Below the pieces are notes generated by a model, which was not told the origin of the DNA, did no database searches, and was given only the letters and a program-made list of their open reading frames with translations. A stretch of 44,564 nt of DNA from Methanomicrobiales archaeon (GTDB lineage: Archaea > Halobacteriota > Methanomicrobia > Methanomicrobiales > Methanospirillaceae), in assembly GCA_013415565.1 (NCBI GenBank), contig JAAEET010000008.1, forward strand, positions 1-44,564, read 5' to 3'. The translations under genes were made by a program, and so were the position numbers. Positions 7,614 to 16,088 of this stretch are shown one piece after another. The stretch's first letter is position 1, and each line of letters starts with the position of its first letter.

Positions 7614-8033
7614 TCAGGGACTGGGGAGGGTGACCGGGGTATAGGAGACCTCCAGCACTCCGTGTTTACAGGAGATCTCAACCGTTCCCTTCTGTGCCGG
7701 GGGAACCTTTGCGCTGGCCCGGTAGAGCCGCTCGCCGTCCTTTGCCCAGATGAATACCCGGTCGTCCCGGAAGAGGACCTGGATATCGCCGGGTGCGATC
7801 CCGGGAAGTTCGGTTACGAGGGTGACCTTGTTTCCGAAGGTATGCACCTCGATCTCAGGCTCGGTCCCGTCGCCCCGGACCAGCAGGCCGGGGTTGCCGG
7901 CAGGACCGGATGGGGGAATGATGATCTGCACGCCGATAATCACCGGCCCCGCCTGGCCGGCGCCGGTCATTTCCATGATCCGCCGGATCATGTCGTCAAT
8001 ACCGTGTCCCTCGTCTGATGATGTATCACTCAT
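7614..8033 (-). CDS. hsp20: Small heat-shock protein (Hsp20/alpha-crystallin)
   Basis: This 139-residue protein has a glycine- and proline-rich N-terminal arm (1-50) and an alpha-crystallin domain (about 52-130): EIEVHTFGNKVTLVTELPGI, DIQVLFRDDRVFIWAK and the C-terminal GVLEVSYT block (the A-x-x-x-n-G-v-L element). The short C-terminal tail VTLPSP lacks the usual I-x-I anchoring motif, which may limit oligomer size. It begins 22 bases after the VAT/Cdc48 gene on the same strand, so both are probably in one stress transcript; the same pairing of cdc48 and hsp20 is known from Archaeoglobus fulgidus. Confidence 0.9.
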   Translation of the reverse strand: MSDTSSDEGHGIDDMIRRIMEMTGAGQAGPVIIGVQIIIPPSGPAGNPGLLVRGDGTEPEIEVHTFGNKVTLVTELPGIAPGDIQVLFRDDRVFIWAKDGERLYRASAKVPPAQKGTVEISCKHGVLEVSYTPVTLPSP

Positions 8034-8055
8034 GGTTTTTTCGTTCTCTCTTGGT

Positions 8056-10446
8056 TCAGATCGCTGCCTTCTTCAGCTCGTCCTCGAGCTGGTGGGTCAG
8101 CCGTTTTATCTCGTTCCAGTCTTTTGTCCTGGAAAAGACAAGTGTTTCGAGCGTACCCGTGTCCGGTTTTCCCTCGCGCCGGAGCCCGGCGCGTTTGATG
8201 GCCCCGAGGGCATTCTCGAGGATCTCCCGCTGGTCCTGGTTGTAGAGGAGCTCCCAGGCCTGGCGCTCTGCTGCCTCGAGGGCGTCCCGGTCGAGCGATG
8301 CGCGTACTTTCTTTTTTGCCGCATCAAAGTGTTTCCGGGTGAGGCGAACGTTGATAACTGCATCGGCGATCTCGTTCTCGCTCTTGCCTGCCATTGCCAC
8401 GATGAACTCCCGCATTGCGGCAAGTTTTGCCTCGCGGACCAAAGCCTCGATATCGGCACCGACGTAGTTCTCGGTCTCGGCGATGAGATCGTCAATGGTG
8501 ACATCCGGCGTAAGCAGGGCGCCGGCCTCCCTGAGATAGACCTCGAAGATCTTTCTCCTGGAATCCCGGTCGGGCGGCGGGACATAGATATGACGCTCCA
8601 TCCTGCCCGGCCGCATCAGGGCCGGGTCGAGCATGTCCGGGCGGTTGGTGGCCCCGATCACCGTCACATCCTTCAGTTCCTCGAGGCCGTCCAGTTCGGT
8701 CAGGATCTGGCTGACCACGCTCTCGGTCACGTGCGAGGAGCCCATGTAGGTGCCCCGCTTGGGTACCAGCGCATCGACCTCGTCGAAGAAGATGATGGAT
8801 GGTGCGGCCTGTCGTGCCTTCCGGAAGATCTCCCGCACGCCCTTTTCCGACTCCCCGACCCATTTGGAGAGGAGTTCGGGTCCCTTGACCGAGATGAAGT
8901 TGCACTCGCTCTCGTTTGCGACCGCCTTGGCAAGCAGGGTCTTTCCGGTGCCGGGAGGTCCGAACAGGAGGATACCCTTCGGAGGCTTGGTCTGGAGCTT
9001 CTCGAAAACCCCGGGGTACTTCAGCGGCCACTCGACCGCTTCTTTCAGCTCCTGCTTGACCTCCTCGAGACCGCCGACATCCTCCCAGGTGATGTCGGGA
9101 ACCTCGACCAGCACCTCACGCATGGCGCTCGGCTCCACGTGCTTGCGGGCTTCATCGAAATCGGCACCGGTCACCCTGAGCTGCTCGAGGAGCTCGGCCG
9201 GGATCTCCTGGTCGAGGTCGATCTTTGGCAGGATCTTCCGGAGCGCGTGCATCGCGGCTTCTTTCACCAGCAGCGCGATATCGGCCCCGACAAACCCATG
9301 GGTGGTGTCGGCATACTCATCAACCCTGACATCGTCGGCAAGGGGAACGCCGCGGGTATGGACCTGGAAGATCTCCAGCCTGCCCTTCTTGTCCGGGATC
9401 CCGACCTCGATCTCGCGATCGAACCGGCCGCCCCGCCGGAGGGCCGGATCGAGGGCATCCGGGATGTTTGTTGCCGCGATCACCACCACCTGGCCCCGTC
9501 CCTTCAGCCCGTCCATCAGGGAGAGGAGCTGGGCGACGACCCGGCGCTCAACCTCGCCCTTGGTATCCTCCCGTTTGGGTGCGATCGAGTCGAGCTCGTC
9601 GATGAAGATGATCGCCGGCGCGTTCTCCTGCGCCTCCTCGAAGACCTCGCGGAGCTTGCCCTCGCTCTCCCCGTAGTACTTGCTCATGATCTCGGGCCCG
9701 GAGAGGGTGATGAAGTGGGCATCGACCTCGTTTGCCACCGCTTTTGCAATCAGGGTCTTTCCGGTGCCGGGCGGCCCGTAGAGGAGCACTCCCTTGGGAG
9801 GCTCGATTCCCAGACGCTCGAAGAGCTCGGGATGCCGCAGCGGAAGCTCGATCATCTCCCTGACCATCTCAAGCTCCCGGGAAAGCCCGCCGATATCCTC
9901 GTAGTGGACATCGGAAATTTCCTTCTTCTTTCCCTCCGCCGGCTTATAGGGGGTCTCTTTGAGTTCGATCTCGGTCTCTTCCGTAACAACGGCGGGCCCC
10001 CGGGGGGTGACCTTTGCAATCACCAGGGTCAGGGGATTGCCGATCACGTCCACCCGGACGGTCTGCCCCTCCATAACCGGGCGCCCGCGGAGCACCCGGG
10101 AGAGGTACTGCTCCCCGCCGACCAGCCGGATCGGCTGGGTCGGCTGGATCACCACTTTCCGGGCGATCCCGACCTCGACTTTCCGAATTTTTACCTTCTC
10201 ATCGACACCGGTCCCGGCATTTCCCCGGATTGTTCCGTCGATCCTGAGAATACCCAGGTTGGTGTCCTGGGGAAATCCGGGCCAGACGATAGCCGTCGCC
10301 CGCTTCTTGCCCTGGATCTCGATGACATCGCCCGACACCACGTCGAGTGCCCGCATCATCTCGATGCTCAGGCGGGCGATACTCCTGCCGGCATCGTCAC
10401 GTGCCGCTTCCTTTACCACTACCTCAACGTACTCTGTATCTGCCAT
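8056..10446 (-). CDS. VAT/Cdc48-type double AAA ATPase
   Basis: The 796-residue product is the archaeal VAT/p97/Cdc48 unfoldase, a hexamer that unfolds proteins for the proteasome. The N-domain (about 1-175) has the double-psi barrel features ([38 protein letters not shown]). D1 carries Walker A GPPGTGKT at 224-231 and Walker B IIFIDELD at 279-286; D2 carries Walker A at 496-503 and the IIFFDEVDA block. The C-terminus is the AAA lid plus a basic tail. A strong TATA (TTTTATATAA on the minus strand, 10492-10501) and two palindromes lie upstream, and hsp20 follows. Long antisense frames across this gene are codon-usage artefacts. Confidence 0.97.
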   Translation of the reverse strand: MADTEYVEVVVKEAARDDAGRSIARLSIEMMRALDVVSGDVIEIQGKKRATAIVWPGFPQDTNLGILRIDGTIRGNAGTGVDEKVKIRKVEVGIARKVVIQPTQPIRLVGGEQYLSRVLRGRPVMEGQTVRVDVIGNPLTLVIAKVTPRGPAVVTEETEIELKETPYKPAEGKKKEISDVHYEDIGGLSRELEMVREMIELPLRHPELFERLGIEPPKGVLLYGPPGTGKTLIAKAVANEVDAHFITLSGPEIMSKYYGESEGKLREVFEEAQENAPAIIFIDELDSIAPKREDTKGEVERRVVAQLLSLMDGLKGRGQVVVIAATNIPDALDPALRRGGRFDREIEVGIPDKKGRLEIFQVHTRGVPLADDVRVDEYADTTHGFVGADIALLVKEAAMHALRKILPKIDLDQEIPAELLEQLRVTGADFDEARKHVEPSAMREVLVEVPDITWEDVGGLEEVKQELKEAVEWPLKYPGVFEKLQTKPPKGILLFGPPGTGKTLLAKAVANESECNFISVKGPELLSKWVGESEKGVREIFRKARQAAPSIIFFDEVDALVPKRGTYMGSSHVTESVVSQILTELDGLEELKDVTVIGATNRPDMLDPALMRPGRMERHIYVPPPDRDSRRKIFEVYLREAGALLTPDVTIDDLIAETENYVGADIEALVREAKLAAMREFIVAMAGKSENEIADAVINVRLTRKHFDAAKKKVRASLDRDALEAAERQAWELLYNQDQREILENALGAIKRAGLRREGKPDTGTLETLVFSRTKDWNEIKRLTHQLEDELKKAAI

Positions 10447-10462
10447 GGAACAATCAGTCCGC

Positions 10463-10501
10463 GTAAATATTTACTAAAAGTTAGTGTTCGATATTATATA
10501 A
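10463..10501 (-). promoter_or_regulatory. Promoter and palindromic operator-like sites of cdc48-hsp20
   Basis: On the minus strand the TATA box TTTTATATAA occupies 10501-10492, about 46 bases ahead of the start codon at 10446. Between them are two adjoining palindromes: ACTAA-AAG-TTAGT (10473-10485) and GTAAATATTTAC (10463-10474). The expected transcription start, about 25 bases after the TATA, falls at or next to the second. Repeats straddling the start of an archaeal stress operon are typical of repressor sites (inference). The CTAA-N3-TTAG core resembles, with different spacing, the CTAAC-N5-GTTAG motif I recall for the A. fulgidus heat-shock regulator HSR1. Confidence 0.6.
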
Positions 10502-10507
10502 AACTAG

Positions 10508-11083
10508 CTATGACTCCCGGGGAGAAATCTCGACAACGCCATCTTCGGTAACAATAACATCCATGCGCACATCATGCTCGTCGGCCGGAATCCGGTCCAC
10601 CTCGAGGCAGGAGAAGGCCACGCCGATCTTCATCATCCCGGGATGATCCGAGAGGAAGCGATCATAGTACCCGGCACCGTATCCAAGACGGAATCCCCGG
10701 CGGTCAAAGGCCATCATGGGTACCACCACGAGATCGATCCCGGACGGATCGGCCGGTATCTCGCATCCGACCGGCTCGGGGACGGAGAAGGTGCTTGGAC
10801 GGAGCACTCCGGGATCGCGGAGAAACGAGAGGCGGAGCGTCCGGGTCTCCTGTTCGATGATCGGCACCACGATCCTGATACCGCGGGCAAGCAGGCGTTC
10901 GATCAGCCCGGATGTGTCCACTTCCCCGGGTTTTGAGGCGTAGACCATGACAGGATCTGCCCCGTCGATGACTCCCAGCAGGTGCCGCCTGATTGCCGCA
11001 GAATGCGAGGAGATCTCAGCAGGTGTCAGACGGCACCGTATCGCCCGGGCACGTTCCCGTGCAGCCTCTTTATCGTGGCCCAT
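10508..11083 (-). CDS. 5-formyltetrahydrofolate cyclo-ligase family protein
   Basis: The 191-residue product has the 5-FTHF cyclo-ligase (MTHFS) layout: a basic helical start (MGHDKEAARERARAIR), a central DPVMVYASKPGEVDTSGLIERLLARGIRIVVPI block, and the diagnostic C-terminal FRLGYGAGYYDRFL motif, which binds ATP in the family. These enzymes convert 5-formyl-THF to methenyl-THF; in methanogens, which use tetrahydromethanopterin, the physiological substrate is uncertain. The start at 11083 is the conserved one; an upstream extension would be unlike protein. It ends close upstream of the cdc48 promoter. Confidence 0.88.
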   Translation of the reverse strand: MGHDKEAARERARAIRCRLTPAEISSHSAAIRRHLLGVIDGADPVMVYASKPGEVDTSGLIERLLARGIRIVVPIIEQETRTLRLSFLRDPGVLRPSTFSVPEPVGCEIPADPSGIDLVVVPMMAFDRRGFRLGYGAGYYDRFLSDHPGMMKIGVAFSCLEVDRIPADEHDVRMDVIVTEDGVVEISPRES

Positions 11084-11229
11084 TCGTGGTACTACGTGGG
11101 AAAAAAGAGCAGATAAGGATGTGGATCGGTGCCGTACCAGAAGTCCCGCACCGGAAGTGCCGGGTCCCCCGGACGACCATAGATTTTTATAGCCCCATCT
11201 GCTTATTGCTCCCTGCAGGAGGACATGCA

Positions 11230-11457
11230 ATGCCATACCGTTGGAAGGAGAAAGTTGATGTGGATGAGACCATTGTGGTCATCAAGAATGTGCTCGACAA
11301 GGAACCTGAACTCCCGAACTGGCTGGTCAAGACCATTTACGGGGCGATTCGCGATTCGGATCCCGCCATGGCGAAGTATTTCTATGCCGAAGTGAAGAAA
11401 TACGTTCCCGCCTCCATGAAATACTTCGAAGAAGGCTCGACCCGTGCCCCTATCTGA
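11230..11457 (+). CDS. Small conserved hypothetical protein, 75 aa
   Basis: A strong GGAGG (about 11217-11221) sits a few bases ahead of the ATG, so translation is well supported. The 75-residue product has no membrane segment or cysteine motif; it reads as a short helical, acidic and lysine-rich protein, with aromatic residues spread through the C-terminal half (YFYAEVKKYVPASMKYFEE). I do not recognise a characterised family. It stands alone between the cycloligase and thiC, with a TATA-like TTTTTATAG about 35-45 bases upstream (around 11183-11191). A T-rich stretch (11465-11475) follows its stop. Confidence 0.75.
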   Translation: MPYRWKEKVDVDETIVVIKNVLDKEPELPNWLVKTIYGAIRDSDPAMAKYFYAEVKKYVPASMKYFEEGSTRAPI

Positions 11458-11460
11458 AAA

Positions 11461-11482
11461 ATGTTCTTTTTTCTAAAAAATT
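11461..11482. terminator. Bidirectional T/A-run terminator between convergent genes
   Basis: The 25 bases between the 75-aa gene and thiC are TTCTTTTTTCTAAAAAATTTC-like: a T-run for the plus strand and a T-run (read on the minus strand) for thiC. Such oligo-T tracts are the main intrinsic termination signal in archaea, so this short spacer can serve both genes. Confidence 0.55.
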
Positions 11483-12757
11483 TCAGAAATTGAAGTGCCG
11501 GTTCACGATCTTCAGGGCACAGTAATCGCCGCACATGGTGCAGGCATCGGTGTCTGCAGGCATCCGTTCTGCCCGGATCTGCCGGGCACGGGCCGGGTTC
11601 ATGGCCAGCTGGAACTGCCGCTCCCAGTTGAGATCCCGGCGTGCATGCCCCATCTCGAGATCGGAATCCCGCTTCTTCAGCTTGATCATGTCCCCGACGT
11701 GGGCGGCGATCCGGGAACTCATAACACCCTCGTACACCTCTTCCGGAGTGGGGAGGGCGAGGTGCTCGGAGGGTGTCACGTAGCAGATGAAGTCCGCCCC
11801 GTAAGCCGAGGAGAGGGATGCGCCGATGGCGGCCACGCGGTCGTCGTAGCCCGGTGCAATGTCGGTCACCAGCGGGCCGAGCATGTAGAAAGGCTTGCGG
11901 TTGGTCACCCTCTTCTGGAGGATGACGTTTGCTTCAATTTCATCGATCGGGATGTGGCCGGGCCCTTCCACGATGACCTGGACGCCGTCGGCATGAGCCT
12001 TGTCGGCAAGCTCGGCATTGATGATCAGCTCCTGAATCTGGGCCCGGTCTGTTGCATCGTGCACCGCACCGGCACGCATCCCGTTGCCCATGGAGAGCGT
12101 GACCTCGTGTTCCTTCATGATCTCGAGCAGGTAGTCGAACTCAGAGTAGAGCGGGTTCTCCTTCTCGTTGTGCAGCATCCACGCGGTCATGAATGCCCCG
12201 CCCCGGGAGACCAGCCCGCCGTGGCGCCCCTGGTTCTGGAGCCTTTTTACCGTCTCCCAGTTGATGCCGGTGTGGATGGCCATGAAGTTGGTTCCAAGCT
12301 TCGCCTGCTCCGCCGTGACGCGGAAGAGGTCGTCCTCGCGCATATGAACCACGGCGCCATCCTTCCGGGCAGCCTCGATAAAGGCCTGGTAGAGGGGGAC
12401 GCTCCCGACCGAAAGCGTGGTATTGGCGATGACCTGGCGACGGATATCCGTGAAGTCCCCGCCGGTTGAGAGCTCCATCAGGGTGTCTGCCCCGGCCTTC
12501 TCGGCCATCTTGACTTTTTCGATCTCCATCGGGATATCCACGATATCGGAAGAGGTTCCGATCGAGGCGTTCACCTTGGTGCGCAGCCCTTCCCCGATCC
12601 CGCAGATCTTCACGTCGCGGTAGGGAGAGACGGGGATGGTTATGTGCCCGCCGGCGATCCCCCGCCTGATGAAGTCCTCGGTCACTCCTTCCTGCCGGGC
12701 AACGATCCGCATCTCTTCGGTTATCGTGCCCGACCTGGCGCTGTCAATGAGGCTCAT
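11483..12757 (-). CDS. thiC: Phosphomethylpyrimidine synthase ThiC
   Basis: ThiC is a radical SAM enzyme that rearranges aminoimidazole ribotide to hydroxymethylpyrimidine phosphate for thiamine synthesis. The 424-residue product has the short archaeal-type form lacking the long N-terminal domain of many bacterial ThiC proteins. It includes [11 protein letters not shown] (about 61-71), [46 protein letters not shown] and the C-terminal CX2CX4C cluster motif CTMCGDYC that binds the 4Fe-4S cluster. The gene is transcribed leftward from a region shared with the divergent radical SAM activase. I see no TPP riboswitch in the leader. Confidence 0.97.
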   Translation of the reverse strand: MSLIDSARSGTITEEMRIVARQEGVTEDFIRRGIAGGHITIPVSPYRDVKICGIGEGLRTKVNASIGTSSDIVDIPMEIEKVKMAEKAGADTLMELSTGGDFTDIRRQVIANTTLSVGSVPLYQAFIEAARKDGAVVHMREDDLFRVTAEQAKLGTNFMAIHTGINWETVKRLQNQGRHGGLVSRGGAFMTAWMLHNEKENPLYSEFDYLLEIMKEHEVTLSMGNGMRAGAVHDATDRAQIQELIINAELADKAHADGVQVIVEGPGHIPIDEIEANVILQKRVTNRKPFYMLGPLVTDIAPGYDDRVAAIGASLSSAYGADFICYVTPSEHLALPTPEEVYEGVMSSRIAAHVGDMIKLKKRDSDLEMGHARRDLNWERQFQLAMNPARARQIRAERMPADTDACTMCGDYCALKIVNRHFNF

Positions 12758-12928
12758 GGATCAGGGTTTCTCAAAAGACCTGATAAAGGCTCTTTTTATC
12801 GATTGCGGACTAAATTTTGCTTGTCTTCTCCACAAGTAAATTTGATTTACGTTATCGCAACCTGATTTTATCACGGATTCCGGCCTGTTTTTCACCGCTT
12901 TCAATAGTTTGAAGAAAACCGGTACGCC
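12758..12928. promoter_or_regulatory. Divergent promoter region of thiC and radical SAM gene
   Basis: A minus-strand TATA-like CGATAAAAAG lies at about 12790-12800, about 35-45 bases ahead of thiC. Further upstream an inverted repeat GTAAAT-TTG-ATTTAC occupies 12836-12850; its half-sites are the same as those of the palindrome GTAAATATTTAC at the cdc48 promoter (10463-10474). Whether one regulator binds both is unknown; AT-rich coincidence is possible. Confidence 0.45.
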
Positions 12929-13780
12929 ATGATCTATGGAACGGTGAGAGGAGTGAAGGTCAACTACGGGGGATTCGTGGATCTTTCCACCAAGGACTGG
13001 CCGGGGCGGGCAGTCTGCACGGTATTTTTCCGCGGATGCCCCCTGCGCTGCTCTTACTGCCACAATGCAACCATCCAGACCGGCCGGGACGACCGGGATA
13101 TCGGGGAGATCATCGCCCGGATCGATGAGGCCCGGGACCTCGTCTCCGGGGTCGTCTTCTCCGGCGGGGAGCCTACGATGCAGCCTGCCCCTCTCGCCGC
13201 TCTCTGCCGGGCGGCAAAGGAACGGGGACTGCTCGTGGGGATCCAGACCAACGGCTACTTTCCGGACACCCTCGCACTCCTCATCGGGGAACGACTGGTT
13301 GACCGGATCGCACTCGATTACAAAACGCGGTGGGAAGGGTATGCCAAGCGCTGGGAAGGATACGCGGGGGCATGCGCGGAAGACTACGCGCTCCAGGCCG
13401 ACCGGTCGATTGCAGTGTGCGAGGATGCCCGGATGTCGGGAAGGCTCCCGGAATTCGAGATCGTGCTCACCATTTTCTGGGGAAACGAGAAAGAGATCCT
13501 GGGAATCGCCGATCACCTCCCGCGGGGAACCCTCGTTCTCCAGCAGGGGGTCCGGAAGAGGTTCTGGAAGGAGTGGACCGGTCCCGGCCAGGCCGGGTCG
13601 AATGCACGGAAGAGCCGGCAGGAGGTCGAGGGAGACCGGGCGCCCCTGACCTTCGATGAGCTGGCGGAGATCGCCGGATCGATGAAGAGGCTGGGGCGGA
13701 CGATTAAAATCCGGACACGGGAACGGGGAGAAGTGGTGTATGAAGGTGATCGGGGTCGTTGGCCTGCCGGCCAGCGGTAA
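12929..13780 (+). CDS. Radical SAM activating enzyme (NrdG/PflA-like)
   Basis: The 283-residue protein carries the radical SAM cluster motif CX3CX2C at C37, C41 and C44 (GCPLRCSYCHN), FSGGEPTMQ at about 77-85 and an N-terminal GGFVDLSTKDWPGRAVCTVFFRGC block typical of anaerobic ribonucleotide reductase activating proteins. Those generate a glycyl radical on a partner enzyme. Length exceeds the usual ~230 residues of NrdG, with a C-terminal extension (about 230-283). The C-terminal 14 codons overlap the next gene by 41 bases in another frame. No NrdD is present in the window, so the partner is unknown. It leads a tight four-gene train. Confidence 0.85.
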   Translation: MIYGTVRGVKVNYGGFVDLSTKDWPGRAVCTVFFRGCPLRCSYCHNATIQTGRDDRDIGEIIARIDEARDLVSGVVFSGGEPTMQPAPLAALCRAAKERGLLVGIQTNGYFPDTLALLIGERLVDRIALDYKTRWEGYAKRWEGYAGACAEDYALQADRSIAVCEDARMSGRLPEFEIVLTIFWGNEKEILGIADHLPRGTLVLQQGVRKRFWKEWTGPGQAGSNARKSRQEVEGDRAPLTFDELAEIAGSMKRLGRTIKIRTRERGEVVYEGDRGRWPAGQR

Positions 13781-14294
13781 AGGAGAATTTTCACGGATTG
13801 CGCGTGAGATCGGCATACCCGTGGTGGTGATGGGAGACGTGATCCGGGAAGCGGTGGTCCGGGCAGGGATGCCGGTCACGGATAGAAATCTCGGAGAGAC
13901 TGCAGGAAATCTCCGAAGGGAGCGGGGGATGGCCGCGATCGCGGAGCTCTGCATCCCGGAGATCGAACGGATCGCAGCCCCGGTGGTCCTCGTGGACGGC
14001 ATCAGGGGTGATGCCGAGGTCGATCTCTTCCACTCCCGCTTCCCCGGGTTCATTCTCATCGGGGTTGACGCACCGTTCGAAGTCCGGCTGGCACGACTTT
14101 CCTCCCGGGGCAGGGAGGACGACCGGCTCAACCGCGATGAGCTAAAAGAACGTGACCGGCGCGAGATATCATGGGGGCTCGGGCGTGCGCTGGCCCGGGC
14201 AGACTTCCTCATCCTCAATGACCGGAGCGTTGAAGCCTTCGAAGACCAGGCACGACGGCTCCTTGGGGAGATCAGGGAGGACCCATGTCCATAA
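13740..14294 (+). CDS. UPF0200-type P-loop nucleotide kinase
   Basis: The 184-residue protein starts with a P-loop, GLPASGKGEF (about 8-17), followed by MGDVIREAV and a lid-like basic segment LSSRGREDDRLNRDELKERD (about 120-139). This pattern fits the UPF0200/dephospho-CoA-kinase-like group of archaeal P-loop proteins, whose physiological substrate is not settled. It overlaps both neighbours (41 bases with the radical SAM gene, 10 with the TIM-barrel gene), which implies coordinated translation rather than a proven shared pathway. Confidence 0.85.
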   Translation: MKVIGVVGLPASGKGEFSRIAREIGIPVVVMGDVIREAVVRAGMPVTDRNLGETAGNLRRERGMAAIAELCIPEIERIAAPVVLVDGIRGDAEVDLFHSRFPGFILIGVDAPFEVRLARLSSRGREDDRLNRDELKERDRREISWGLGRALARADFLILNDRSVEAFEDQARRLLGEIREDPCP

Positions 14295-15058
14295 CCCCCT
14301 ATTTCTCGTCATCGGCACGGGTCTGGGACTCCATCGAATGGGTCTTTTCGATCGAGGATTCCGGTTTTGCCGGATGGGAGATTGTCGCCGACGGATCGTA
14401 CCGCCTGGACAACGCCGATACCATCTCCCGGATCGATGAAGTCATCCGGAGCACCGGGCTTGGGATCACCGTGCATGCCCCCTACGGGGATCTCAACCTG
14501 GCCACCCTCAACGACCCGATCTGGCGGGAATCGATCCGGCAGATCTGCTCCTGTATCGAGGCAGCCGCGGCGTGGACCGACCGGGTGACCATCCATCCCG
14601 GGTATCTCTCCCCGGTGGGAAAGATCATGCCCGACCGGGCATGGGGCCAGCAGAAGGAGGCACTCCGGATCATCGGAAAGGTCGCATCGGATCACTCCGT
14701 CCTGGCCTGCCTCGAGAACATGATCGCCGTCAGGGAGTTCCTCTGCCGGGACCCCGGCGAGTTGTTCGGCATGGTGGACGGGATCGAGGGCATCGGGGTC
14801 ACCATCGACATCGGGCATGCCCATACCGTCGGGAGGGTCCGTGAATTCCTCCCCTACCTTTCCCGGGCCTCGCACCTCCACCTCCACGACAACCACGGCC
14901 TGAGCGATGAGCATCTCGCCCTCGGGACCGGGACGATCGACTGGAATCTCGTCGGTCCCTGCATCGCCCGTGACTATTCCGGGGTTGCGGTGGTGGAGGG
15001 GCGGTCCCTTGAGGAGGGACGGGTCAGCCTCTCCCGGGTGCAGGGGTGGCGGGCATGA
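14285..15058 (+). CDS. Sugar phosphate isomerase/epimerase-like TIM-barrel protein
   Basis: The 257-residue protein has the xylose isomerase-like TIM-barrel pattern: WEIVADG near the start, GITVHAPYGDLNLA (about 59-72), VTIHPGYLSP, LACLENM, GVTIDIGHAHTVGR (about 170-183) and HLHLHDNHG (about 199-207). These histidines and acids normally hold metal ions. Proteins of this superfamily include sugar isomerases and AP endonuclease IV; the size and lack of the full Nfo motif set favour a sugar isomerase/epimerase-like enzyme of unknown substrate. It overlaps the kinase gene before and the RNase Z gene after (ATGA). Confidence 0.82.
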   Translation: MSITPYFSSSARVWDSIEWVFSIEDSGFAGWEIVADGSYRLDNADTISRIDEVIRSTGLGITVHAPYGDLNLATLNDPIWRESIRQICSCIEAAAAWTDRVTIHPGYLSPVGKIMPDRAWGQQKEALRIIGKVASDHSVLACLENMIAVREFLCRDPGELFGMVDGIEGIGVTIDIGHAHTVGRVREFLPYLSRASHLHLHDNHGLSDEHLALGTGTIDWNLVGPCIARDYSGVAVVEGRSLEEGRVSLSRVQGWRA

Positions 15059-15996
15059 GCGGGGAGACACTGCATGTCTTTTTCCTCGGGACCGCCGGGG
15101 CGCTCCCGACCCCGATGAGAAACCCGCCCTGCATCATGATCAGGCGGGGGTCCGATACGCTCCTGTTCGACTGCGGGGAGGGGGCCCAGCAGCAGATGAT
15201 GCGGGCGAGAACCGGATTTACGGTGGACGCCATCTTCGTCACCCACTGGCATGCGGACCATTTCCTGGGCATCGCCGGGCTGGTCCAGACACTCTCCTTC
15301 ATCGGGAGAACAGATCCCCTGCCGGTCTACGGCCCTGCCTGGGTCCATGAAGCGGTATCGGCGATCCGGTCGCTCTCCCGCTTCAACCTCAGGTTCTCCC
15401 TCTCATCGGTCCAGATGTCGCACGGGTCCGAGATCCGCTTCACCGGCTACCGGGTGAAAGCCTTTGCAACCGATCACGGGATGGAGAGCCTGGGGTACAT
15501 CCTCGAGGAGGACGGGCGCCCCGGTCGGTTCAACCGGGAAGAGGCAATCCGGCTCGGGGTCCCCCCGGGACCGCTCTTCGGCAGGCTCCAGCGGGGAGAG
15601 ACGGTCTGCATCGCCCGTGACGGTGCGGACGTCCACGTCGTTCCGGGTGATGTCATGGGGCCTCCCCGGCCGGGGCGATCGATCGTCTATACCGGGGACA
15701 CCCGGCCGGTCCACCCCGCCATCCTCGAGCTCTGCAGCAGCCCGGATCTCCTGATCCACGATGCCACCTACGACGATCAGGAGCGTGCCCGGGCACGGGA
15801 GGTCTTCCATGCCACTGCCGGCGAGGCAGGCGAGGCGGCCCGGGCCCTCAATGCCCGCATGCTCGCCCTCGTCCACATCAGCTCGCGGTATACCTCGACT
15901 GCCGGACACCTGAAGGATGCATCCCGGGCGTTTCCCGGGACCGTGTTCGCCCCCTCGGATCTCGATGTCATCGAAATTCCCTTCCGGGAAGACTAG
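15055..15996 (+). CDS. rnz: Ribonuclease Z
   Basis: RNase Z cuts the 3' trailer from tRNA precursors. The 313-residue product has the metallo-beta-lactamase signature HWHADH (64-69: THWHADHFLG), the start LHVFFLGTAGALPTPMRNPPCIMIR, GVPPGPLFGRLQRGE (the flexible-arm-following motif) and YTGDTRP and HDATY blocks that supply further metal ligands. It starts in an ATGA overlap with the TIM-barrel gene, four bases downstream of an in-frame ATG at 15046 that I consider less likely. The tRNA-Pro in this window lacks an encoded CCA, so it would need this processing plus CCA addition. Confidence 0.93.
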   Translation: MSGETLHVFFLGTAGALPTPMRNPPCIMIRRGSDTLLFDCGEGAQQQMMRARTGFTVDAIFVTHWHADHFLGIAGLVQTLSFIGRTDPLPVYGPAWVHEAVSAIRSLSRFNLRFSLSSVQMSHGSEIRFTGYRVKAFATDHGMESLGYILEEDGRPGRFNREEAIRLGVPPGPLFGRLQRGETVCIARDGADVHVVPGDVMGPPRPGRSIVYTGDTRPVHPAILELCSSPDLLIHDATYDDQERARAREVFHATAGEAGEAARALNARMLALVHISSRYTSTAGHLKDASRAFPGTVFAPSDLDVIEIPFRED

Positions 15997-16088
15997 ATCC
16001 CGGGGGATTTTCCATACAATGATAAGAGACGCAGGCGCATGGGTATGTATACCCGCGAATACACGGAGTGAAAAATATCGGTGAACGC

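Noticed and set aside
7750-10551. A 933-codon open frame opposite the VAT/Cdc48 gene
   Set aside because: It is the antisense shadow of a GC-rich gene; the opposite strand encodes a complete Cdc48 with all AAA motifs, and the antisense product has no recognisable domain.
12758-12928. A TPP riboswitch ahead of thiC
   Set aside because: I see none of the conserved TPP-riboswitch pairing blocks, and such elements are rare in methanogens.
12761-14218. A 485-codon frame antisense to the radical SAM and UPF0200 genes
   Set aside because: Its product is Ser/Arg/Pro-rich without motifs, while the plus strand carries the CX3CX2C cluster and P-loop in the correct frames.
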